Shown here one piece after another: positions 22,514 through 31,635 of a DNA stretch of 64,000 bases. Source of the stretch: Botryosphaeria dothidea (taxonomy: Eukaryota; Ascomycota; Dothideomycetes; Botryosphaeriales; Botryosphaeriaceae); assembly GCA_011503125.2 (NCBI GenBank), contig WWBZ02000022.1:1240001-1304000 (forward strand). The letters are read 5' to 3'. The notes beneath the pieces are model-generated. The model did not search any database, had not been told where the DNA came from, and saw only the letters and a list, made by a program, of their open reading frames with translations. Within the stretch, counting starts at the first letter, position 1; every line of letters starts with the position of its first letter. Position numbers and translations under genes: made by a program.

Positions 22514-22651
22514 GGCAATGCTCCGGCTCCGGCTAAGATGAATATCAACGTCAATAAGGCGGGGAAAATGTTGAATATGGAGTGGAGAAGTTGGGAAAAG
22601 CAGGTCATTGATACTGTTGGACCTCAGTTGGAGCTTCTTAGGCAGGGCTGA
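22514..22651 (+). pseudogene. Orphaned C-terminal segment of the ketoreductase
   Basis: Immediately after the TGA at 22511-22513 the same frame stays open for 45 codons. It contains KAGKMLNMEWRSWEKQVIDT and ends QLELLRQG. This matches the usual SDR C-terminus (a LGI.W.S.E..V.D.V..QL helix). A single nonsense base separates it from the upstream catalytic part. No splice pair that keeps the frame removes the stop. Confidence 0.65.
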
Positions 22652-23048
22652 AACTCCGAATCATGTCTTTCGAGTAAAGTAGTCAACTCAATTCGTTAGT
22701 TTCGTTGCGCCGAGATGGGATGGGGCATTTCCAATATCACGCGGGTGTCACTATAAGCAAAATTCTCAATGGTACACAAGCTACACACAACTAATGTCGT
22801 CGTACAAAAGAGAATGTTTCGCTTGGACGGCCGCGTACCCATTTTCGTGGTGCTCTTGTCACGTGGCGGTTCCGACGTCACCGCCCGTCGCGTCTACCCG
22901 AGTAGGCAGCCGCGCAGTGGGCCAACTATTCTGCTCGCGACTTTCCGCCGGTAAACAAACCACCTCACTCTCTCTAATTCCAGAACACCTCACCCTCAGA
23001 TATTCCAACATCAATATTCAAGCCATCGCAGGAGCTACCGAAGCCAAC
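22652..23048. other. Intergenic ketoreductase-SAF1
   Basis: This holds the 3' flank of the reductase and the 5' UTR/promoter of the F-box gene. An in-frame ATG at 22794 would add 85 residues (Cys/Ser-rich) to the F-box protein. I treat that stretch as 5' leader because nothing in it resembles the family. Confidence 0.45.
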
Positions 23049-25343
23049 ATGGCTCAGCTCGACCAAGCCGTCAGCATGGTACCTGACGGCATCCGTCCGA
23101 CATCGCTGACTGAACTTCCTCTCGAGGTGCTCGCTAACTGCATTGTACCCCATCTGGACGCAGCAAGCTTCACGGCACTATCTCGCACTTGCAAGGCATT
23201 CTACAGCCCGGCATTTCGCCAAGACGCTGCCTTCTGGAGGAAGATCACGCAGACTACCTTCAGGCTCGCAGAACACCCTCTCAAAGCCGGTGATGGAGCA
23301 TATTGGCAGAAGCTCTACAAGCACTTGTTGAGCAACACCCGCGTCTTCACTTGGGGCGAGAATTCCCGCGGCGCGCTCGGCCAGGAAAACCCCGACACAG
23401 ATCCACCCGCTCCACCTGCACCTCCTCGCGGTATGCTTAGAGGACGTGGTCCCATCCTGAGACGGGGTCGTCCGCAGGTTATTCGTCAAATCAACCACCG
23501 TGCATTCCCTTACGAGATGTTCAAGTCCAAAGATCTCGGTGTCATTGCTGACCTCCAATGCGGTGGATGGTCAACCACGCTCCTGACTTCCAAGGGCATC
23601 TTGCACACCGTCGGAGCCATTGACGGCCTTCCCATGGGCGCGGACAGTTCCCGCGTTCTCACACCGCTCAAATACCCACCGGGTTTCCCCCAACCAGTTG
23701 ATCGTTACGATCCGTCCACTGCTATTAAGCAGTTCTCGTCCGGAAGATCTCACATCCTTGGTCTTTCGGATAGCGGAAAGATTTGGTCCTGGCACTCAAT
23801 CAATGAGACGTCTTGGAACATCGTATTTGCCGAACGTGACATCTCGGAGAATACCCCGGCTTACGCAGAGTCTTCCCACCACTTCCGTGAAAAGTCACTT
23901 TCACTGGGCCGCGGCTCAGTGCGCAAGGTGGTCGCCGGATGGAGTGTCAGTTCAGCTTACATCAACGGTACTGGAATTGTGCTTTGGGCCCCCGCAGACC
24001 GCAAGCATTATGGATCAGATCGCGAACTGGACATACTTATGGTTCAGCACTCAGTTCCCGTGCCTAAAACGAACTATATCCGGCCTGTCCGGAGCGCTCG
24101 CGACCCTGATGATGATACGCGCGAGCTCGGCCAAGCTGTTGGAGAAGTCACCAACTACATTGTCCTTGAACACTTTGTAGTATTCGTCACTGACCAGGGA
24201 AAATTCTTCGCCGCAAAGATGACCTGGAATGACGCAGATACTACTGGCCACGTCGAAGATAGCGTCGAACTCGTTTCTCTGCGAGCTGATCCAGAAGCTC
24301 TGAACAAGCGTGGTAGCAAAGTTGACATCCAGGGATCGTTCAGGTCATTTGCCGCCTTCAGGAACGACGGCGAAGTCATCACTGGCAAGCAAGAATACCT
24401 GGAGAGGTGCTGGGATAGCCGGCTTTCGAATGGCCCTTTCGAGGAGACTGCAGGTCTCAAAAAGATCCCAGCCCTTCAGAACTCGGGCGTAATCTCTATT
24501 GCTTTTGGGGATTACCACTACCATGCACTGCATTCAAACGGCACCATCACTTCGTACGGGATGGAGCCCAGAGGCTGTGGAGCACTTGGGCTGGGTGGCC
24601 ATGGAGAGGCAGAAAGCCGCATCAGGGGGCTTCAGGAGAACATCAACGGACGACAACTTGTTCAGCATGGATATACTAAAGGTCGCAAGATCTGGTTTGA
24701 TGACGTCAAGCGACAATGGATCCGCTTCCTTTCATCTGGCGGTGTCGACCCGGCTGAGGCTCAGGGAAGGATCCGGATGACGACCGTCGACACGACAGCT
24801 CTGGGAGAGGTCAGCGAGTGGATTGAGCAGCGAGGTTCCGACTGGGATAAGCAGCCGGACATTGCTGTCGCTGATGAAGATGGCTTTGGAACGCATTATG
24901 CTTTGAGCGTTGCTGCTGCAGGATGGTAAGCAAACATTCCCCCTTGGCAAGGAGCACTAACTGGTGGTCGTTTTTTCAGGCACAGCGGCGCGCTTGTTCT
25001 TGTCAACGAAGATTTGGCAAAGAAACTGGAGGAATCTTGTATCGTGAGGGACGGATTCATCCAGCACGTCAGTATTTACTTTCGGAACACCTTTAACTGG
25101 GTACATGATCAGTTATCGTCTCTGACTGATCTCATACAGCCTCGCCGCGTCGATCCTTCCACATTCAACGAACCTTGGAATCACGGTGCGGCGGTAGAGG
25201 AGGGTGTGTGGTACAAGTGGGCTCGGGATCGTTTCCCAAGACTGGAGCTCTCCAACGGCCAGCAGATGCCAGGCGGCGATGATGTCCCGTTCGATACTTG
25301 GAAGCACCCGAGACCGAACTTTGTGCTTGGCCAAGATTTCTAG
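23049..25343 (+). CDS. SAF1: F-box / RCC1-repeat protein (SAF1 type)
   Basis: This is a substrate-recognition subunit of an SCF ubiquitin ligase with an RCC1-type beta-propeller, as in yeast Saf1 (SCF-associated factor 1). Three exons are inferred: 23049-24925, 24980-25067 and 25140-25343, giving 722 aa. The F-box is near residues 18-60 (LTELPLEVLANCIVPHLDAA, then LSRTCKAFYSP). RCC1-like blades follow: VFTWGENSRGALGQ, SSGRSHILGLSDSGKIWSW, VAGWSVSSAYINGTGIVLW and IAFGDYHYHALHSNGTITSY. Exon 1 ends in AAAGW, completed by HSGALVLVNEDL in exon 2, another RCC1 strand. The C-terminus PFDTWKHPRPNFVLGQDF is typical of the fungal orthologues. Yeast Saf1 targets unprocessed vacuolar proteins; the target here cannot be read from sequence. 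Confidence 0.88.
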
Positions 25344-25756
25344 GTTTCGATATGCGTGTTTCAACAATTAGTTTGGCATGCTCACATTGGGTTGCCCGAG
25401 ATACCCTATCACATTGAGACACGGATTCAAGAATATGGGTATAAGGACTGTTCGACCACAGCTTTGGTTCATAGTATGCACGGCTCGGATTATGGCATCC
25501 ATGATTTTCACTCGGGTTTTTGAAGCACCACCCGGAACCCTTTTTACGAGGCCTCAGGTTTGCTTCAAGACATGCGATTGGTTATGACAGAAAACATCAC
25601 GATCGTAAACTGGTGTGTGTTACCACAGTTTAGAGAATTCATAGCTTTCATGATTTGGATTTCATTGAGCTGGCACCCCGAGTGAAGGATATATGGCGTG
25701 CTCTCCCGTTTTCTGTATATTTTCTTTCCGAACCAGACGTACTCGGTATATTTCAT
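25344..25756. other. Convergent intergenic region, no gene seen
   Basis: AT-rich 3' flanks of SAF1 and the UPRT gene. Nothing else is recognised. Confidence 0.5.
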
Positions 25757-26525
25757 CTATTTTCCGATTGTCAAGAACAGCCTGTCACCAACATCACCCA
25801 GGCCAGGCTTGATCATGCCCTTATCATCCGTCCCTTTGTCGCTGCCGCCAACAAACACCTCGACACCCTCGGGCCACGTCTCAGCTGCCTTCTTCAGCCC
25901 ATCCTCACTCGCAATAACGGCACATACAATGACCTTCTTGACACCCCAATCTTTGAGCGTCTCAATAGCGGAGCATGCCGTCGCACCTGTAGCGATGACT
26001 GGATCAACGACAATGGCAAGCTCAGACGGGCCGGGGGCGGCTGCCGGGTTCGAGGCAGTAGATTTGTGGTAAGGCAGGTTATTGTAGTATTCGACGGGTT
26101 GGAGGGTGGTCTTCTCGCGATAGAGGCCGAGATGGTGAACGGGGACGGGGTTGGGGAGGACGGATAGGAGGGCGTCGGTCATTCCGAGGCCGGAGCGGAG
26201 AATAGGGACGAGAGAGATACGAGCGGGCGCAATTGTGGACACCGGGAAGCTATAACCGAGAGGGTTTTGGTCCTGCGGAGGTTGCGGTTGATTGTCAGTT
26301 CTGCGATCTCGATGATGGGTTAGCGCGAACGGGTGTGATGCTTACGGTGCCTGCAGAGGCGGAGGTGAGACCATTTGCGAGCGCTTCGACACCAACTATG
26401 GTGGAGATTTCGTGGATAAGGGATTTGACTTCGCGCGGGCTTGCGCTGGCGGAGCGCAGTTGGGAGAGCTTCGCCCGGACACACGGGTGGGTGGAGACAT
26501 GGACATTGGGCGGTAACGAAGCCAT
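25757..26525 (-). CDS. FUR1: Uracil phosphoribosyltransferase
   Basis: The enzyme converts uracil and PRPP to UMP in pyrimidine salvage. Two exons are inferred, 26525-26346 and 26272-25757, with a 73-nt intron, giving 231 aa. The N-terminus MASLPPNVHVSTHPCVRAKL carries the 'H P ... K L' block of UPRTs. The junction reads SASAGT-DQNPLGYSFPVST. The PRPP loop is IVVDPVIATGATACSAIETL. ISLVPILRSGLGM and the C-terminal uracil-binding block GLGDVGDRLFLTIG are also present. The length fits fungal UPRTs without the uridine kinase fusion. The stretch AASNPAAAPGP between YYNNLPYHK and the PRPP loop is a small lineage insert. It is divergent from the fluoride exporter gene. Confidence 0.94.
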
Positions 26526-27076
26526 GGTGGATGGCAGCGAAGATGTGCGGGAGCTGGGAGAGTTGGTGAGAGCGGAAACACGGTCGGGGGAACAAAGCGC
26601 AGCGGTCAGCAAAGCTTCTTATTATGTGGTTCTATCAAGGGGAAGGACGGTGCTGGCATAGAAGGATGTAGATAGCGGTGCCGGCCGCCATGCAGCGCGT
26701 TCGCCGACGGCCATGTGGAGGGGCACAGCTTGCTGGCTGGGGCTTAGGGCGGGCGACGGCCGGCATCCCTGCGCGGATCCGCGCTTGGACCCTCGTCGTC
26801 CGTCCAGCGGAGCACACGCGCAGACGCACAACCTTGACAGCCGACAGGCGTCCAGCGCAGCGGCGACAGAATCAGGGCAGCCTTTCCATTCGCTATGGTC
26901 TCCTCCGTCTGAGGCCCACTCTCCGCCTGGCGGCGACATTTTTCTGACATCTGAGGGTTCTCACTGGCACTCCGGAGGATTGACCGCCGCACCAGCAGCA
27001 CCATTGTCGATCCGCGCGCGCCCGCTGAAGCTTGGCTTACCGGCCAGCGTCAGGCCTCACGCGTCAGCCTACGGTA
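26526..27076. promoter_or_regulatory. Divergent promoter region UPRT / fluoride exporter
   Basis: About 550 nt lies between two divergent starts and must hold both promoters. No strong TATA box is seen. The frame upstream of 27077 is open but lacks an ATG. Confidence 0.45.
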
Positions 27077-29074
27077 ATGGAAGACGCCAGCGCCGCAGCG
27101 TGCGGTCGCGAAAATAGGAGAGGCAGCCACTTCGACGACCAGCGGGCGTCGCTGCGCTCGTCGCTGCAGTCGCATTCTCGCCCCAACTCTCCGGAAGGCC
27201 TCTCGGAACACAACGCCAGCTCGTCGGTCGCTGCCACTGCTCACGGCAGCTTGACGCCCCTGCAGGAAGCCGCTGCACGACACGGTTCTTCTCCGGCTGA
27301 CAGCCGCCGCAGCAAGCATCGCAGCAAACACCACAGCGGAACCAGCGACGTGACCCGCAAAGGCAAGCACCGTAGCGACGCCAGCGACGCCACCCATCAC
27401 AGCAAGCAGCCACATGCTTCTCGCCAATGGTCTCCAGAAGTGTCCCGCAAGCCATCTCAATCTCAGGAAAAGTACCGCAAATACTCGCAATCCCCAAAAA
27501 AGTACCGCAAGCCCTCCAGGCCATCGCCTGTCGACGAGTACACCCTACCAGCCGATTATGATAGCCTCGACGACGCTGCCGCACCACCACCAGTGGTACG
27601 CAGTGGCCAGAGGAGATTGTGGCAACCTGATTCCTTAGAAGAAGAATTCGGGCCTACAAGCAGAGGGCGCAGCATCGGGGATGGCGCTTTCCAACACGAA
27701 CAAGATCTCACCGAACTCAGCGCCTTGCCGCCAGTAGTACCCAGAAGTCGAGACAGATCAGTTAAATCTCGGTCCAGCAAGCCAAGCAGACATGGGAAGA
27801 GTAGCCATGCTGGCTCCAATGGTTCCAGCTCAAGCAGGAATAATCCAAGGCCAACTACTAGGTCGACAGCAGGACAGCAGCCCAAGCGCGCCTCAATGTT
27901 TGCCACGCAATTGTACACAATCTCGTACATGATTTTCTTTTCCATTCTGGGAACACTTGCGCGCCTAGGTCTCCAATGGCTTACATTCTATCCTGGTGCA
28001 CCTGTCATCTTCAGTGAGCTATGGGCCAACGTGGGTGGCTCGCTTGTAATGGGTTTCCTCGCCGAAGATCGTAACCTCTTTCGAGAAGAGTGGGGCACAC
28101 CAGCCTTTTTCCCAGCTATAAGATCTCGTTCAGACGACGAAGAAATGGCGAAGATGATGACTGAGGCCAAAACCGCGCACGGGAGAGTCAAGAAAACCAT
28201 TCCGCTCTACATCGGCCTGGCCACTGGTTTCTGTGGTTCTTTCACATCCTTTTCATCTTTCATGAGAGATGTCTTTCTAGCGCTGTCCAACGATATGCCT
28301 TCCCCGATCAACCATCCCTATCCCTCAGGCGCCCCTCGTCCGGAATATGGTAGCACTGTTTCCCGCAACGGAGGCTATAGTTTTATGGCTATCATTGCTG
28401 TCATCGTTATTACCTCTGGTCTTTGCCTCGCCGCCTACATGTTCGGCGGTCATCTCGCCCTCGCACTCGACCCTATCACCCCGACTCTCCCATTCCGACT
28501 CACTCGCCGCATCCTCGATCGCGTGATCGTTCCTATCGCGTGGTTTGCCTGGCTTGGCGCCATATTCATGACAATCTGGCCGCCCGATCGCCCCGGAGGC
28601 CCCCTGGCGCTATCCTCTAACAGCTGGGACGCAGAAACGTGGCGCGGGCAGGCGCTCTTTGCTTGTGTCTTCGCGCCGGCCGGCGCCCTTTTGCGTTTCT
28701 ACGCCAGCCTCAAGCTGAACGGCCTCATGCCCAGCTTTCCGCTCGGCACCTTCGCCGTCAACATTTTTGGGACTGCGGTCCTAGGCATGGCGTACGATCT
28801 GCAGCACGTACCGCTCGATTCGGCGGCCGGGTTGATGGGAGGCGGCAGGTTGGGGTGCCAGGTGTTGGAAGGCCTCATGGATGGGTTTTGCGGTTGCTTG
28901 ACGACGGTGAGCACATGGGTGGCGGAGCTGAGATGTTTGAGGTTGAAGCATGCGTACACCTATGGGCTGGCGAGCGTGAGCATGGGGCTGGGTGTGCTGG
29001 TCGTGGTCATGGGAAGTGTGAAGTGGACGATTGGGTTTGGCCCTGCCGCTTGTGAGACGACGAGGTGGTCATGA
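27077..29074 (+). CDS. FEX1: Fluoride export channel, FEX/CrcB family with long N-terminal extension
   Basis: FEX proteins are plasma-membrane fluoride channels with two fused CrcB (Fluc) domains that protect cells from environmental fluoride. This is one exon of 665 aa. The start at ATG 27077 gives MEDASAAACGREN. About 270 residues of Ser/Arg/Lys-rich, probably disordered sequence come first (SRRSKHRSKHHSGTSD, repeated KYRKxSxSPKK). The first CrcB domain begins around YMIFFSILGTLARLGLQWL with ELWANVGGSLVMGFLAE and the Phe-box GFCGSFTSFSSFMRD. The second has APAGALLRFYASLKLNG, GTFAVNIFGTAVLGMAYDL and a degenerate Phe-box, GFCGCLTTVSTW. The asymmetry (one functional Phe-box) fits yeast Fex. 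Yeast FEX1 is ~375 aa, so the N-terminal extension is notable. Confidence 0.92.
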   Translation: MEDASAAACGRENRRGSHFDDQRASLRSSLQSHSRPNSPEGLSEHNASSSVAATAHGSLTPLQEAAARHGSSPADSRRSKHRSKHHSGTSDVTRKGKHRSDASDATHHSKQPHASRQWSPEVSRKPSQSQEKYRKYSQSPKKYRKPSRPSPVDEYTLPADYDSLDDAAAPPPVVRSGQRRLWQPDSLEEEFGPTSRGRSIGDGAFQHEQDLTELSALPPVVPRSRDRSVKSRSSKPSRHGKSSHAGSNGSSSSRNNPRPTTRSTAGQQPKRASMFATQLYTISYMIFFSILGTLARLGLQWLTFYPGAPVIFSELWANVGGSLVMGFLAEDRNLFREEWGTPAFFPAIRSRSDDEEMAKMMTEAKTAHGRVKKTIPLYIGLATGFCGSFTSFSSFMRDVFLALSNDMPSPINHPYPSGAPRPEYGSTVSRNGGYSFMAIIAVIVITSGLCLAAYMFGGHLALALDPITPTLPFRLTRRILDRVIVPIAWFAWLGAIFMTIWPPDRPGGPLALSSNSWDAETWRGQALFACVFAPAGALLRFYASLKLNGLMPSFPLGTFAVNIFGTAVLGMAYDLQHVPLDSAAGLMGGGRLGCQVLEGLMDGFCGCLTTVSTWVAELRCLRLKHAYTYGLASVSMGLGVLVVVMGSVKWTIGFGPAACETTRWS

Positions 29075-31635
29075 TATGAGTTTTGGTTGCGCATGAGGCT
29101 GACGGATTTGCTTTGTAAATATGGCCGGCGTTTTCTCTGCGGGTGGATGTACAATAATAAGGTGGATATTTGCTGGATGAGGAGTTTAGGTTTGTGTTTG
29201 CTCGGGTTACTAGATACCCTCATACGGGATGCGGTATTTCCGTTTGCTGGTAAAATGCATATTTGGTATATCTGACGACTCTCAGGGCCTCTGAGGTGAC
29301 GAATCGCTGACCTGTTGACCTCCGAATGTACGGGGAGTAGCCAGACGCTACACTATGTATGTGCCCTTACACCGTATGCTAGATAGTCCATGCGGCTTTC
29401 GTCTATAGAAATCATTCTGCGTTTATGGTCTCAACTCACAGTGACAGGATCGGGTGTTGCGTTATGAAATATTTGACATTGTGACTCCTGGAAGAAGTGT
29501 GCCCATCAGCAAGCTCCTCCGTGATACTATTGTGAAGTGGCTGGACGATACGAGGAAGCCCCAATTGATAGCTGAGTGGTCGCACAATACAAATACGAGC
29601 GAACCGCTCTGCAACTGGTAATGGGTGAAGTCGAAGTAACGTTTGTTCATGGGTGGCCGAGCGATTGATGACGTAGGTGGATGCGGACGAATCCATAATT
29701 CGGTTGATTGGAATTTTCGGCATTTTGGCCAAACTGGGCAGTCGTAGATGGCTCGTGGCTAGCAGATTATCTTCGTACCGGGTGATCACAATGGGGAAGG
29801 GAGATCGACGCCTTGTCTGTGAGGATTAGCGCCGAAAGAGATCTGGCCGATCCGTCGGATCCACTGTGGCTGGCGAGACAAATTGCGAAACGGAGAGGCG
29901 AATTGGTGCTGTTTGTGGTGGATGGCGAACGAAACAACGTTGTATACGACCATGAGAAGGAGTTATGCAAAGCATCGTTTGTTTCATGGTAGCAGAGGGT
30001 AAGATTAAGATAATATTGTAGAAAAGATGTCGCGTGCCAAGTTTAACAGAGAAGGCATTAATATTAGTACATACAAGAAAGTGTGGAGAGTTGGCAAGCG
30101 GCCAAGATCGCTGTTACTTGTGGATGTAGAGAGGTCTTATCGGACAGGCTTGCGCATTCTGCTGCATCGTCATGGCGGGTATGCGGCTCTTCCTGCATGG
30201 AGCGACGGGGAGAATGACATCTACGCGCATGGCACTATTCCAGAATGAGAGAAGAGGATAGACGTGCTGTTTTCTGCGATGGGCTACATACAAATCGCGA
30301 TGGCATGCATTTTTCGATGTACCATGTGAGCCACAGGGGCGATCGGTGGCGAATATAGCAATCGGAGCAGATGTGTGGCGTCAAGATTGCGTACATGGTA
30401 GAGTGTGTCACATAGAGCTTTTCGGAGCGGAATCCAGTCTGGGCACGGCGAACAGTGGTTCAGGGTATGTTTCGCCGTTTTGATTTCATCTCGGCTCGCG
30501 CTCCTCTTATTTACCATAGATTTGGTGTTGGTGCGCATTTGCTCTGGGCCCCAGAGGCTGTTCAGCGGGCGCGCACACGTGCGGGCACATGTCAGCCAAC
30601 GCTGGACTGGCCCGGAACCGTGGCGCAGTAGGCTGCCGTAGTTGCCCCCTGACTATCAGACCAGAAGTGCAGATGCGCTTCGTTTGATTTCGTCCGGGAA
30701 ATGAGACAAGAACTCTGCAGATAGTAATTCGTCCACACGGGAGTGACTCGTGGAAAGGACATTTGCGCATGGCAGGTGCCGAATACCGAAAGCACACGCG
30801 TCGTGGAAGGGCGAGCTTGGAGCAGACAGCAGCTGGCGTCATCCTGGCAGGCTGGCAGTCGAATCTTGTTTGGATGATGGCAGCGCGAATCAGGACTACC
30901 GGTTCCCCAATCGATGACTAGTGCATCAATCCCAGCGGCAGACGGCGCCGCTCGACAAGGATTCGCGCGAGATCGCCGCTAGGTAGGGCTCGGGCTGCTG
31001 CGTGCGTCAACAGCGCCAACAGCACGCGAGCTGGGCGCGAGTCGCTGCCGGGGAGGGGACCATGCGTGGGTCGGCAGATACAGAGTAAGGCGCGCAGCGC
31101 AAGAGGAGTGCAGTGGTGGAAGAGGGTCCGGTTGCAACGGTCGAGCGCGAGAACCCGGTCGAGCTGGAGTGGAGCGAGCGCCCGCAGCCATGACGTTAGC
31201 GAGCGGCGGGCCCGTCTGGGGAAAGCGTGCTAGTGATCGCCAGGACCTAGTTCTTTGAGGTGAGAAAGCTCGAGGGCTGGCCGCGGCCCCGAATGCGGCA
31301 GCACCAGCTATTTCGGCGATAGCTCACGCCAGCCTTGCCTGGCGGGGCGCGTTGCCGGTGAGGGAAGGGGTGCTGGCCTGCGATGCTGGGAAATTGCGAA
31401 CCGATGACGTCGCCCGGTCAGCCACATGAAAGCAGGTCGCACGAGTTGCCGGCCCAGCCAAATTAATACCCCTTCACCCGCCCGCTCCTTATTCCATCTT
31501 CCTCCAGCAATAGCAAACGTTTTTTTCCTTTGCATTTTAAGATACCCATCAAATCAGAGATACCCACGCCTGTGCCCTCCACGATACCCCCGCAACCACC
31601 ACACACATCCACTCCTGCCTGATTAATCCACAACA
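29075..31635. other. 2.5-kb intergenic region, no supported gene
   Basis: No frame here shows a domain or a consistent spliced model. The best candidates are a 117-codon minus-strand frame (29789-29436) and a plus-strand stretch ending 29992 (DPLWLARQIAKRRGELVLFV), followed by an ATG frame at 30027-30248. They read smoothly but could not be joined. The last ~120 nt before 31636 are C/T-rich and look like the promoter/5' UTR of the strong HAM1-like gene. Confidence 0.4.

Noticed and set aside
22794..23048. Upstream in-frame extension of the SAF1-type protein
   Set aside because: The 85 added residues are unlike any F-box protein N-terminus. The ATG at 23049 gives the expected short lead into the F-box.
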